Source of the DNA: Paracoccaceae bacterium
GTDB lineage: Bacteria; Pseudomonadota; Alphaproteobacteria; Rhodobacterales; Rhodobacteraceae
Assembly (NCBI GenBank): GCA_007128135.1
Contig: SKYA01000035.1
Location: forward strand, 1 to 38,004
DNA: 38,004 bases
Direction of reading: 5' to 3'
Shown here piece after piece: positions 1 through 7,501 of the stretch (positions are counted from its first letter, which is position 1; every line of letters begins with the position of its first letter). The notes below the pieces were generated by a model, which searched no databases, was not told the origin of the DNA, and saw only the letters and a program-made list of their open reading frames with translations. A program made the translations under genes and the position numbers.

Positions 1-4
1 ACTT

Positions 5-301
5 TTGTTGGTTACGACTGCCCTCATTATATTGGCGGGCCCGAGTTCAAGCCAAGAAATTCAGCCAGATTATCGATGCTTCGCCGGCAGTGTCAGTTTC
101 TCGCCCGGCGCTACGTTAGGAACGGCAGTCCAAGTTTTGAAATGCACCGGCGAAGGCGTTTGGGAAACCACAGACCTTGGTGCTTTCGGCTGCTTGGCAG
201 ACGGCAGTATGTTTAGTGTTGGCGGGATTTTTCAAAGGTTTTCAGGGGCTCCAGCTTTAATTTGCACCCCCGAGGGAGTCTGGGTATCTGTTGAAGACTG
301 A
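5..301 (+). CDS. Small secreted-like protein with two internal repeats, 5' end probably cut by the window
   Basis: The first in-window start is a TTG at the very edge, so the true start is probably upstream. The visible N-terminus is a short hydrophobic run (LVTTALIILAG) ending in a small-residue stretch, like the core and cleavage region of a signal peptide. The rest is built from two copies of a ~35-residue unit, each with a Cys near its start and a Cys followed by an EGVW motif (KCTGEGVW and ICTPEGVW). Four cysteines suggest one or two disulfides in the periplasm or outside the cell. Base use is visibly less GC-rich than in the core genes to the right, which fits acquired DNA. I do not recognise a family; the function is unknown. 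Confidence 0.5.
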   Translation: MLVTTALIILAGPSSSQEIQPDYRCFAGSVSFSPGATLGTAVQVLKCTGEGVWETTDLGAFGCLADGSMFSVGGIFQRFSGAPALICTPEGVWVSVED

Positions 302-369
302 TTTGTGATAATTTCGACGCTTGGTCATCCATCGATGACAACTGACGCCGGGAATGATGCTCTTAGGAA

Positions 370-612
370 ATGCCTACAATATTCCGCCAAGACGGCTTTC
401 GTTTCTTTTTCTACTCGAACGAAGGCGACCCACGCGAGCCGGTTCATGTTCATGTGACGAAGGACGGCTGCGAAGCGAAATTCTGGCTTGATCCGGTAGC
501 ACTCGACAGAAATCACGGCTTCGACGCCAAAACCTTGCGCCAAATCGGAAGCGTGATAAACTTCAACCAAGCACGCATCGCAAAGGCATGGCATGACCAT
601 TTCAGCGCATAA
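370..612 (+). CDS. DUF4160 domain protein
   Basis: An 80-residue protein with the usual DUF4160 layout: an N-terminal strand (FRFFFYSNEGD), then a PVHVHV segment and a KFWLDP segment, then a C-terminal helix (IGSVINFNQARIAKAWHDHF). It overlaps the next gene by 20 bp in another frame, so the two are translationally coupled. DUF4160 genes are commonly paired with DUF2442 genes, and the pair has been regarded as toxin-antitoxin-like; a biochemical role is not settled as far as I know. Base composition is lower in GC than the downstream PTS genes, consistent with an accessory gene. The family call is firm, the function is not. Confidence 0.82.
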   Translation: MPTIFRQDGFRFFFYSNEGDPREPVHVHVTKDGCEAKFWLDPVALDRNHGFDAKTLRQIGSVINFNQARIAKAWHDHFSA

Positions 613-826
613 AGTCACTTTCGACGACGCGACCATGTGGCTCGCCCTCTCGGATGGCCGCGTCCTCGGTGTGCCACTCGTGTGGTTCCCCCGCCTGATG
701 AACGCCACCGACGCGCAGCGCGACGCCGTGGAACTCACGCCATTCGGCCTGCACTGGGCAGAACTGGATGAGGATATCTCTATCCCCGCCCTGCTGGACG
801 GCAAACCCGCAACGCGTGCCGCCTGA
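593..826 (+). CDS. DUF2442 domain protein, partner of the DUF4160 gene
   Basis: A 77-residue protein starting with an ATG inside the end of the DUF4160 gene. It carries the DUF2442 signature: a strand pair ending in LSDGRVLGVPL, the WFPRLMNAT segment, and a C-terminal LHWAELDEDISI motif matching the family's IHWPELDEDIS-like end. The family is small and usually sits next to DUF4160 in a two-gene cassette. The overlap implies that the two products are made in a fixed ratio, as expected for a complex or a toxin-antitoxin pair; that role is inference. No transposase or integrase is visible inside the window to explain how it arrived. Confidence 0.82.
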   Translation: MTISAHKVTFDDATMWLALSDGRVLGVPLVWFPRLMNATDAQRDAVELTPFGLHWAELDEDISIPALLDGKPATRAA

Positions 827-859
827 ACGGCCCAGCCACTCTGAAATCCAAAGCAAAAC

Positions 860-890
860 TGGTAGGCGACCCTGGAATCGAACCAGGCGT
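860..890 (-). other. tRNA-like 3' end (T-arm, acceptor strand, CCA)
   Basis: On the minus strand there is a perfect 5-bp T-stem (CCTGG/CCAGG) around a TTCGATT loop, followed directly by GTCGCCT-A-CCA, which is how a tRNA gene ends. A matching 5' acceptor strand (AGGCGAC or close) and a convincing D-arm and anticodon arm are not found in the ~100 nt upstream, so I read this as a tRNA 3' fragment rather than a working tRNA. It lies between the accessory genes and the PTS genes, where an attachment-site scar could be. A covariance-model scan would decide. Confidence 0.35.
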
Positions 891-967
891 GAGTCCCCCG
901 CCTGAGCCACCTTCCGCAGCGGCAAGCCCCCTGGCGCAAGCAGTGGCCGGACGCCCCTGCCCCTGCG

Positions 968-1237
968 CTACATCCCCTCTCCGAACCGCCCCGCGACCAG
1001 GTCGCGCAGCGCTCCGGCCAGCGCCTCTGCCTGCGCGCCCGACACTTTCACCCGGATCGAACTGCCCTTTGACGCCGCGAGCATCAGCAGGCCCATGATG
1101 GAATCCCCCGGCACGCTCATGCCGTCCTTCATCACCTCGGCCGTGGCGTCATGCGCCTCGACCACCTCGACGAACTTGGCCGAGGCGCGGGCGTGAAGCC
1201 CCTTTTCATTGATGATCTCGAGTTCGAATTCCTGCAT
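968..1237 (-). CDS. ptsH: HPr phosphocarrier protein
   Basis: An 89-residue HPr, the normal size. The active-site histidine is H15 in KGLHARAS, and the regulatory serine S46 sits in GDSIMGLLML, the target of HPr kinase, whose gene is upstream in the same string. HPr carries phosphate from enzyme I to EIIA proteins in the cytoplasm; no enzyme I gene is in the window. I prefer the ATG at 1237 because a GAGGG box lies five bases before it. An in-frame ATG at 1252 would add five residues and overlap the EIIA stop by four bases (ATGA), but has a weaker ribosome site. It is the last gene of the chvI-to-HPr string. Confidence 0.93.
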   Translation of the reverse strand: MQEFELEIINEKGLHARASAKFVEVVEAHDATAEVMKDGMSVPGDSIMGLLMLAASKGSSIRVKVSGAQAEALAGALRDLVAGRFGEGM

Positions 1238-1248
1238 CAAATCCCTCG

Positions 1249-1638
1249 TCATTTTCCAACATCTATCGCGTTGATGTATTTGCGCCCGGCCTCCAGTGCC
1301 GCAGCGGTCGCGGCCTGAAGCCCGAGGTCGCGCGACTTGGCGAGCTTGATCAGCATCGGCAGGTTGGCCCCGTAGAGGATGCGCCGGTCGGGCCCCGCGC
1401 AGGCGGGCAGCGAGAGGTTGGAGGGCGAGCCGCCGAACATGTCGGTCACCACCACCACCCCGCGACCGGTATCGACGGCCTCTGCCGCAGCGGCGATCTC
1501 GGCCTGCTTGGCGGCGCGGTCATGGTCATATTCGATGGCGATGGCCGCGATTCCGGACTGCTTGCCGATCACATGCTCGATGGCCGCGAGATACTCACGC
1601 GCCAGACCCCCATGCGCTACGATCACGATACCGATCAC
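1249..1638 (-). CDS. PTS EIIA component, mannose/fructose type
   Basis: A 129-residue single-domain EIIA of the mannose family. The N-terminus MIGIVIVAHGGLA holds the phosphorylated histidine H9, and VVVVTDMFGGSPSN is the second hallmark segment. There is no EIIB, EIIC or EIID gene nearby, so sugar transport is unlikely to be its main job. In alphaproteobacteria this EIIA is typically encoded with HprK and HPr and is thought to act in a regulatory phosphorelay. It lies ten bases after rapZ and is followed at once by HPr, so all three are probably one transcript. Confidence 0.92.
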   Translation of the reverse strand: MIGIVIVAHGGLAREYLAAIEHVIGKQSGIAAIAIEYDHDRAAKQAEIAAAAEAVDTGRGVVVVTDMFGGSPSNLSLPACAGPDRRILYGANLPMLIKLAKSRDLGLQAATAAALEAGRKYINAIDVGK

Positions 1639-1647
1639 CGGCCGCCC

Positions 1648-2565
1648 TTACGTCTGCGTCGTCACGGCCGCCTGTGCGGCCATCCGTTCCAGTTCCCTGT
1701 GACGTTTAGACACCTGCCACCCCGCCTGTGCAAGCGCATTCGCCAGTTTTTCTGCAGTTGCAACCGAGCGGTGTTGCCCGCCCGTGCAGCCAAAGCCGAT
1801 GGTCAGCTGCACCTTCCCCTCTTGCGCGAATTCGGGCAGCAGGCTTTCAACCAGGTCGCGAACCCGGCGGTAGAAGCCATCAAAGCGCGGATCGCCCATC
1901 ACGAAACGCGCCACATGCGGGTCGCGCCCGTCAAGCGCGCGCAGGTTGGGCTGCCAGTGCGGATTGTTCAGGAAGCGGCAATCAAAGACCAGATCGACAC
2001 CGGCCGGGATGCCGCGCCTGTAGGAGAAGGATTCGACCTGCACTGTCATCGCGCCATCCGATTGCAGCGCGAAGAGTTCCTGCATCCGGGCGCGCAGGTC
2101 GTGCGGGGTCATCTCGGCGGTCTCGATCAGCACATCGGCGCGCAGCCGGACCGGTTGCAGCAGCCGCGCCTCGAGTTCGATCCCCTGGCGGGCGGTGCCC
2201 TCGGGGCTGAGCGGGTGGCGGCGGCGGGTTTCGGAATAGCGCCGGATCAGCGTAGGCACCGGGCAGTCGAGATAGACAAGGTCAAGCTCGAAGCGCGGCG
2301 AGGCCGCCAGTTCGCCGACCAGCGCGAGCAGCGCATCGACCGAGAAATCACGGTTGCGCGGGTCCAGCACCAGCGCCAGCGGGCGTTCGAGTGTCTGCGC
2401 CACAAGCCGCGGCACCAGCGAGATGGGCATGTTGTCGATCGCCTCGAAGCCGACATCCTCGAGTGCCCTGAGCGCGGTGCTGCGCCCTGCCCCCGATGGC
2501 CCCGTCAGCAGCACCAGCCGCGAGGCGGGCGGGTCGATCCGTGGTGGCGTCTCGTGCAGGGTCAT
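1648..2565 (-). CDS. rapZ: RNase adapter protein RapZ (YvcJ-type nucleotide-binding protein)
   Basis: A 305-residue protein from the ATG that overlaps the hprK stop by four bases; a longer frame upstream is only the hprK region read in another frame. A Walker A motif (GPSGAGRST, residues 22-30) follows the N-terminal strand, IDNMPISLV and LDCPVPTLIRRYSETRRRHPL are the typical RapZ segments, and FGCTGGQHRSV marks the C-terminal RNA-binding domain. In E. coli, RapZ guides RNase E to the sRNA GlmZ; in alphaproteobacteria the targets are less clear. Its place between hprK and EIIA is the usual alphaproteobacterial arrangement. Confidence 0.95.
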   Translation of the reverse strand: MTLHETPPRIDPPASRLVLLTGPSGAGRSTALRALEDVGFEAIDNMPISLVPRLVAQTLERPLALVLDPRNRDFSVDALLALVGELAASPRFELDLVYLDCPVPTLIRRYSETRRRHPLSPEGTARQGIELEARLLQPVRLRADVLIETAEMTPHDLRARMQELFALQSDGAMTVQVESFSYRRGIPAGVDLVFDCRFLNNPHWQPNLRALDGRDPHVARFVMGDPRFDGFYRRVRDLVESLLPEFAQEGKVQLTIGFGCTGGQHRSVATAEKLANALAQAGWQVSKRHRELERMAAQAAVTTQT

Positions 2566-3026
2566 GACGGGTCGGCCTCGCCTTCTTGCCAGTGGCCTGC
2601 GATAACATATTGCCGGATGGCCGCTGCGAAAGCCCGGCTCGCGCATTTGCGAAGCAGCGGGATACGGCAGCCCTCGAGCAAGTGCCAGTGTGGCGCGGGC
2701 AGGCGCTCGGTCTCGACCGTGTCGAGGTCGATCAGCAACTCCAGCGGCGCCTCGTCCTGCGACACGGCGCGCAGCAGCCCGATGCCGCGCATCTCGATCA
2801 GCCCGCGCAACACAGGCGGCGCCGATAGGATGACGCGGTCGCCGCGCCGCTCCAGCCGCGTCTGGTCATCAGCGACCAGCACCGCCCCCATCGCCATCAG
2901 TTCCAGCGCCAGTTCGGACTTGCCACTGCCGGGCCTGCCGGTGATCAGCACCGCCGCAAGGCGCGGACCCAGGTCAAAGGCGACGGAGGTGCCATGGATC
3001 AGTCCGGACACCGCCGGACGGATCAC
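2562..3026 (-). CDS. hprK: HPr kinase/phosphorylase, short catalytic-domain-only form
   Basis: Only 154 residues, about half the length of the Gram-positive enzyme: the N-terminal domain is missing and the protein is essentially the kinase core. The P-loop is GRPGSGKSELAL (from residue 30), followed by the VADDQTRL strand and the RGIGLL segment. This short form is normal for alphaproteobacteria. It would phosphorylate S46 of the HPr encoded downstream. The start is a GTG overlapping the chvG stop (GTGA) and its own stop overlaps the rapZ ATG (ATGA), so it is tightly coupled to both neighbours. Confidence 0.93.
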   Translation of the reverse strand: MIRPAVSGLIHGTSVAFDLGPRLAAVLITGRPGSGKSELALELMAMGAVLVADDQTRLERRGDRVILSAPPVLRGLIEMRGIGLLRAVSQDEAPLELLIDLDTVETERLPAPHWHLLEGCRIPLLRKCASRAFAAAIRQYVIAGHWQEGEADPS

Positions 3027-4684
3027 AGCGGCAGACCGACCACGAAACGCGCGCCGAGCGGCGGGCTGTCGGGCTCGGCATTGGCGGGGCGGATGTTCTC
3101 GGCCCAGATGACGCCCTGATGGGCTTCGATGATCTGCTTGGAAATCGCGAGGCCCAGCCCGGAGTGATTGCCGAACTGATGCGCCGGGCGTTCGGAATAG
3201 AACCGCTTGAAGACCTTCTTGAGCGCATTGTCCGGGATGCCGGGGCCCGTGTCCTCGACCACGATCAGCACCCGGTCCTGCCGCTGCCGCGCCCAGACGC
3301 GTACGGCATCGCCCTCGTTACAGAAGGAAATCGCATTGGTGATCAGGTTCACGAAGACCTGCGCCAGCCGTCCTTCGAGTCCGGTCAGCATCACCGGCCC
3401 CTCGGGCAGGGCCTTGATGAACTGCACGCCCTTGTCGCGCGCCTCGGAAGACAGGTGCTCGCACAGATTGTCCAGCAGCCGCACGAGGTCGAATTCCTCC
3501 TGGTCCTCCTTGACCAGTTCGGCGTCGAGCCGCGAAGCGTTGGACGTGTCGGACACCAGCCGATCCAGCCGGCGGACATCATGCTCGATCACGTCGAGAA
3601 GACGCTGGATCTGGTCTTCGCGCTTGGCCATGCGCAGGCTGCCCACGGCCGAGCGCAGCGAGGCCAGCGGGTTCTTGATCTCATGCGCGACATCGGCGGC
3701 AAATTGTTCATTGGCCTCGACCCGGTCATAGAGCGCGTTGACAATGCCGCGCATGGCGCGCGACAGATCGCCGATCTCGTCGGGCCTGCCGGTAAGATCG
3801 GGGATGCGCACGCGCGCCCCTGGTGCCGATTTGCGCGCGTCGCGGCGCTTGCCGAGTTCCGCGGCCATGGCCAGATCCGCAAGCGGATTGGCGATTGTGG
3901 ACGCCAGGACGAAGCTCAGCCCGATCGAGACCAGAACAGCGATGAGAAAGAACTGCAACACCTGTTCGCGGTCATGACGCATGAGCAGTTCGGTATCGGA
4001 GGCGTCACGGCGCAGGAAGACTGCGCCTGCAAACCGGCCGTCATGGACCACAGGCGCGCTGGCGGCCAGCCACATGCCCTCGCGCATGTCACGATGCGTG
4101 TGCAGTGCGGTCTCGCCGCGCTGGTTGCTGTCGAACATGGTCTGGGCGATGCGCGAGAATTCGACCGGCTCGGCGCCGCGTGTCGCGCCCGTGAGCACCG
4201 ACATGCCCGACCAGATGCTCGCGAGCAGGTCGCTGATCACCGTCGAGCGGTCAGGCAGGTTCGACAGGTTGGGTTCGGTCACACCGCGCAACTGGCCCAG
4301 TATCGCCCCGTCGGGTCCGATGAAATACATCTCGAAGCGCCGGTCGAGCGACAGTTCGACTGCAAGAACGTCGCGCGTCGCCCCCAGATCGCCCGTGGCC
4401 GAAACGATATCGGCAATGATCTGGACGCTCGTGCCCAGCATTTCCTCCTGCTGGCGCAGGAGCGAGTCGCGGAACGGGTTGGTGAACAGGATGCCCGCGA
4501 TCAGGATCACCAGCGCGATCAGGTTGAACAGCGCGATCTTTCGCGCGAGGGGCGAGCTCGAGATGCTCAGCAACCCGCGACGGGCGCGCGTGTCGCGCAC
4601 CTCGGTCTCTACCGCGTCACCCGGCCCGACCCAGTCATCGCCGAGGACAATGTCAGTGCGTGACCTTACAGCCTCCGTCTGCAC
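3023..4684 (-). CDS. chvG: Sensor histidine kinase ChvG (ExoS-type)
   Basis: A 553-residue inner-membrane kinase. A ~48-residue cytoplasmic leader precedes TM1 (about 50-68); a periplasmic sensor domain of ~175 residues follows; TM2 is at about 245-265, then HAMP, a HisKA domain with the phospho-accepting H334 in DVAHEIKNPLASL, and a HATPase domain with NAISF, DTGPGIP and SGLGLAI boxes. ChvG/ExoS senses acid and envelope stress in rhizobia and phosphorylates ChvI, encoded just upstream. The start is a GTG preceded by an AGGTG box. hprK starts inside its stop, tying the two-component system to the PTS branch. Confidence 0.93.
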   Translation of the reverse strand: MQTEAVRSRTDIVLGDDWVGPGDAVETEVRDTRARRGLLSISSSPLARKIALFNLIALVILIAGILFTNPFRDSLLRQQEEMLGTSVQIIADIVSATGDLGATRDVLAVELSLDRRFEMYFIGPDGAILGQLRGVTEPNLSNLPDRSTVISDLLASIWSGMSVLTGATRGAEPVEFSRIAQTMFDSNQRGETALHTHRDMREGMWLAASAPVVHDGRFAGAVFLRRDASDTELLMRHDREQVLQFFLIAVLVSIGLSFVLASTIANPLADLAMAAELGKRRDARKSAPGARVRIPDLTGRPDEIGDLSRAMRGIVNALYDRVEANEQFAADVAHEIKNPLASLRSAVGSLRMAKREDQIQRLLDVIEHDVRRLDRLVSDTSNASRLDAELVKEDQEEFDLVRLLDNLCEHLSSEARDKGVQFIKALPEGPVMLTGLEGRLAQVFVNLITNAISFCNEGDAVRVWARQRQDRVLIVVEDTGPGIPDNALKKVFKRFYSERPAHQFGNHSGLGLAISKQIIEAHQGVIWAENIRPANAEPDSPPLGARFVVGLPL

Positions 4685-4727
4685 CTTTTCACCTGCTCGT
4701 TGAGGGGTTCTCCCCTGCCGCTGCCTG

Positions 4728-5426
4728 TCAAGCTTCGTTATACTTGTAGCCTATGCCGTAAAGGGTCTCGATCGAGGAGAACTCCTCGTCGACGCTGCGC
4801 ATCTTCTTGCGCAGGCGCTTGATGTGGCTGTCGATGGTGCGGTCGTCGACATAGACCTGGTCCTCATAGGCCACATCCATCAGCTGATCGCGCGACTTGA
4901 CCACACCGGGGCGCTGGGCGAGCGCCTGCAGCAGCAGGAATTCGGTCACGGTCAGGGTGACATCCTCGCCCTTCCACTTCACCTGATGGCGCAGCGGGTC
5001 CATCTCGAGATTGCCGCGGACAAGGACCTTGGCCTCTTCCCCGCCTTCGGCCTCGATCGCGCCGGCCTGCTTGCGACGCAGCAGCGCACGGATACGCTCG
5101 ACCAGCAGGCGCTGCGAAAACGGCTTCTTGACATAATCATCGGCCCCCATGCGCAGGCCCAGCACCTCGTCGATCTCGTCATCCTTGGAGGTCAGGAAGA
5201 TGATCGGCATCTGGGATTTCTGGCGCAGGCGCTGGAGAAGCTCCATCCCGTCCATGCGCGGCATCTTCATGTCGAGCACCGCCATGTCCGGCATGCGCCG
5301 GTTGAAGGCATCGAGCGCAGCCTGACCGTCGTTATAGGTCTCTACCTCGAACCCCTCGGCCTCCAGGCAGATGGAGACCGAGGTCAGGATATTGCGGTCA
5401 TCATCGACCAAAGCGATTTTTGACAT
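4728..5426 (-). CDS. chvI: Response regulator ChvI (OmpR family)
   Basis: A 232-residue regulator. The receiver domain has the acidic pocket VDDD (8-10), the phosphorylated D52 in [12 protein letters not shown] and the conserved lysine in FLTSKDDE. The C-terminal half is an OmpR/PhoB winged helix ([37 protein letters not shown]). It is the partner of ChvG, whose gene follows after about 43 bp. In rhizobia and Agrobacterium, ChvI controls exopolysaccharide, motility and acid-response genes. It is divergent from pckA across a 360-bp control region, so one region may serve both promoters. Confidence 0.94.
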   Translation of the reverse strand: MSKIALVDDDRNILTSVSICLEAEGFEVETYNDGQAALDAFNRRMPDMAVLDMKMPRMDGMELLQRLRQKSQMPIIFLTSKDDEIDEVLGLRMGADDYVKKPFSQRLLVERIRALLRRKQAGAIEAEGGEEAKVLVRGNLEMDPLRHQVKWKGEDVTLTVTEFLLLQALAQRPGVVKSRDQLMDVAYEDQVYVDDRTIDSHIKRLRKKMRSVDEEFSSIETLYGIGYKYNEA

Positions 5427-5542
5427 TTGCCTGCCCTTTTCAACTGCTCAACAACGGCGGTATCGCCTTATTTTTGCCACATATTTGCTCATTCCCCTGC
5501 AAGACGCAACAAAATATCGACACGCCAACGGCCTAGAGTCGT

Positions 5543-5567
5543 GATTCGCACCCTGCCTGTGCGAATC
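5543..5567. promoter_or_regulatory. 9-bp perfect inverted repeat upstream of pckA
   Basis: GATTCGCAC and GTGCGAATC are perfect inverted copies separated by 7 bases. No T-run follows on either strand, so a dimeric regulator site is more likely than a terminator. The bound protein is unknown; ChvI or a carbon regulator are candidates. Confidence 0.45.
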
Positions 5568-5599
5568 GGCAACACCTTTGTGTCACGACAGTCTTGATA

Positions 5600-5629
5600 T
5601 TGCGCTAACGCCTCCGTGGTTGCGCTAAC
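5600..5629. promoter_or_regulatory. 10-bp direct repeat, 20-bp period, upstream of pckA
   Basis: TTGCGCTAAC occurs at 5600-5609 and again at 5620-5629, exactly 20 bp apart, so the copies face the same side of the helix two turns apart. This is the geometry of a tandem operator. A GCGCTAA core resembles half of LacI-family carbon-regulator sites in Rhodobacterales; that match is from memory and untested. Confidence 0.45.
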
Positions 5630-5786
5630 TGCGACAATCATGCCTATGCGGCCCCCGGAGAGGGGTGCTATAGGCAAGGTCACAGTCCAAGACCCGTGCT
5701 TCTCGGTGCGGCCTCACGGCAAAAGAAAGCAAGACGATCAGGCCATGGAGGCGATGGGCCATGGCGCACCCAAGGGAGCAGAGACA

Positions 5787-7385
5787 ATGACATCACCCCG
5801 CGTCAATCCGAACAGGCGGCTGGAAGATCAAGGGATTAAGGGCATCGCCAAGGCCCATTACAACTTGCTTGAACCTGCTCTTGTGGAGGCCGCGATCGCG
5901 AGGGGCGAGGGGCGTCTGGGGCTGGGCGGTGCGTTTCTGGTCTCGACCGGCGCGCATACCGGACGTTCTCCCAAGGACAAGTTCGTGGTGCGCACGGCGC
6001 AGGTCGAGGACACGATCTGGTGGGAAAACAATGCCCCCATGGATCCCGCGGCCTTTGACCGGCTCGAAGCGGACATGCTTGCGCACATGAAGGGACGCGA
6101 GGTCTTCGTGCAGGATCTGTATGGTGGCGCAGACCCGGCGCACCGGCTGGATGTGCGCGTGGTGACCGAACTGGCCTGGCACGGGCTGTTCATCCGCCAC
6201 CTGCTGCGCCGCCCTGCGGCCGAGGAACTGGCAAGCTTCGTGCCCGAGTTCACCATCATCAACTGCCCCAGCTTCCGGGCCGATCCGGCCCGCCATGGCT
6301 GCCGGTCGGAAACCGTCATCGCGCTGAATTTCGACCGCAAGCTGATCCTGATCGGCAACACGGCCTATGCCGGCGAGAACAAGAAATCGGTCTTCACGCT
6401 GCTCAACTACCTGTTGCCGGCCAAGGGCATCATGCCGATGCACTGCTCGGCCAATCACGCCCTGGACGACCCCGGGCAGGCTGCGGTGTTCTTCGGCCTG
6501 TCAGGCACGGGCAAGACCACGCTCTCGGCCGATCCGTCGCGCGTGCTGATCGGGGATGACGAGCATGGCTGGTCGCAGAGTGGCATCTTCAATTTCGAGG
6601 GCGGCTGCTACGCCAAGACGATCAATCTGGACCCTGACGCCGAACCCGAGATCTTTGCAACGACGCATCGCTTCGGCTCGGTGGTCGAGAACATGGTCTA
6701 TGATCCCGACACGCTGGAGCTGGATTTCGCCGATGACAGCCTGACCGCCAACACGCGCGTGGCCTATCCGCTGGATGCGGTATCGAATGCCTCGCCGACC
6801 TCGCTGGGCGGCGTTCCGAAGAACATCATCATGCTGACCTGCGACGCGTTCGGCGTGCTGCCACCGATCGCGCGGCTGACACCGGCGCAGGCGATGTATC
6901 ACTTCCTGTCCGGCTTCACCTCGAAGGTGGCCGGGACCGAACAGGGCATCACCGAGCCGCAGCCCACATTCTCGACCTGTTTCGGTGCGCCCTTCATGCC
7001 GCGCCGCCCCGAAGTCTATGGCAAGCTGCTGCAGGAAAAGATCGCACAGAACGGGGCCGAATGCTGGCTGGTCAATACCGGCTGGACAGGCGGGGCCTAT
7101 GGCAGCGGGTCGCGGATGCCGATCAAGGCCACGCGTGCGCTGCTGACAGCCGCGCTCGACGGGTCGCTGAAAGGGGCGCAGTTCCGCCGTGACCCGAATT
7201 TCGGCTTTGAAGTGCCGGTATCGGTGCCCGGTGTGCCCGATGTGCTGCTCGATCCGCGCCAGACATGGGCGGACGGGGCGGCCTATGACGCGCAGGCGGC
7301 GAAACTGGTGGCGATGTTCGCCGGGAATTTCGCGCAATATGTGCCCTATATCGACGATGAGGTGAAGCAGGCCGCGATCGGCTGA
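5787..7385 (+). CDS. pckA: Phosphoenolpyruvate carboxykinase (ATP)
   Basis: A 532-residue PEPCK, the family's normal size, from the ATG at 5787 behind an AAGGGAG site. It converts oxaloacetate and ATP to PEP and CO2, the first committed step of gluconeogenesis from TCA intermediates. The kinase P-loop is GLSGTGKTT (237-245), followed by the metal/ATP segment [23 protein letters not shown] is the conserved N-terminal substrate loop, and the C-terminal part has NTGWTGG and [11 protein letters not shown]. The context, divergent from chvI and close to PTS regulators, fits control by carbon state or by ChvGI. A strong terminator follows. Confidence 0.97.
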   Translation: MTSPRVNPNRRLEDQGIKGIAKAHYNLLEPALVEAAIARGEGRLGLGGAFLVSTGAHTGRSPKDKFVVRTAQVEDTIWWENNAPMDPAAFDRLEADMLAHMKGREVFVQDLYGGADPAHRLDVRVVTELAWHGLFIRHLLRRPAAEELASFVPEFTIINCPSFRADPARHGCRSETVIALNFDRKLILIGNTAYAGENKKSVFTLLNYLLPAKGIMPMHCSANHALDDPGQAAVFFGLSGTGKTTLSADPSRVLIGDDEHGWSQSGIFNFEGGCYAKTINLDPDAEPEIFATTHRFGSVVENMVYDPDTLELDFADDSLTANTRVAYPLDAVSNASPTSLGGVPKNIIMLTCDAFGVLPPIARLTPAQAMYHFLSGFTSKVAGTEQGITEPQPTFSTCFGAPFMPRRPEVYGKLLQEKIAQNGAECWLVNTGWTGGAYGSGSRMPIKATRALLTAALDGSLKGAQFRRDPNFGFEVPVSVPGVPDVLLDPRQTWADGAAYDAQAAKLVAMFAGNFAQYVPYIDDEVKQAAIG

Positions 7386-7405
7386 GCGTTCACGACATGC
7401 AAGAC

Positions 7406-7437
7406 ACGGGCCCCGCCAGCATCCTGGCGGGGCCCGT
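7406..7437 (+). terminator. pckA terminator
   Basis: A perfect 14-bp stem (ACGGGCCCCGCCAG paired with CTGGCGGGGCCCGT) with a CATC loop, starting about 20 bases after the pckA stop and running into TTTC. It is the strongest simple hairpin in the window. Confidence 0.85.
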
Positions 7438-7450
7438 TTCATTTCGGGGG

Positions 7451-7471
7451 CCGGGGGGCTGCGCCCCCCGG
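7451..7471. terminator. Second GC hairpin between pckA and puuD
   Basis: CCGGGGGGC and GCCCCCCGG form a 9-bp stem with a TGC loop, followed by GGTTTTCC on the plus strand. It could back up the pckA terminator or serve the convergent puuD transcript. It sits directly before a copy of the recurrent 22-nt motif. Confidence 0.55.
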
Positions 7472-7478
7472 TTTTCCA

Positions 7479-7500
7479 GAGTATTTCTGGCAAGATGAAG
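7479..7500 (+). repeat. Copy A of the recurrent intergenic 22-nt motif
   Basis: GAGTATTT, then CT, then GGCAAGATGAAG. It ends one base away from the stop codon of the minus-strand puuD gene. Related copies are at 11696-11718, 22173-22194, 22335-22357 and 29714-29735. Confidence 0.7.
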
Positions 7501-7501
7501 A

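Larger units (their letters stand above)
5427..5786. promoter_or_regulatory. chvI-pckA divergent control region
   Basis: This 360-bp gap holds no credible gene; a frame open from 5616 into pckA starts far upstream of a normal PckA N-terminus. It should contain the promoters of both chvI (minus) and pckA (plus). Two ordered elements are visible and listed separately: a 9-bp inverted repeat and a 10-bp direct repeat on a 20-bp period. Directly before the pckA ATG there is an AAGGGAG ribosome site. Confidence 0.6.

Noticed and set aside
860-956. Complete long-arm tRNA (Ser, Leu or Sec type)
   Set aside because: A GGGCGTC at 950-956 could pair with the acceptor strand with one mismatch, but no D-arm or anticodon arm with a proper loop could be drawn.
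1522-3111. 529-residue plus-strand open frame
   Set aside because: It is antisense to rapZ and hprK.
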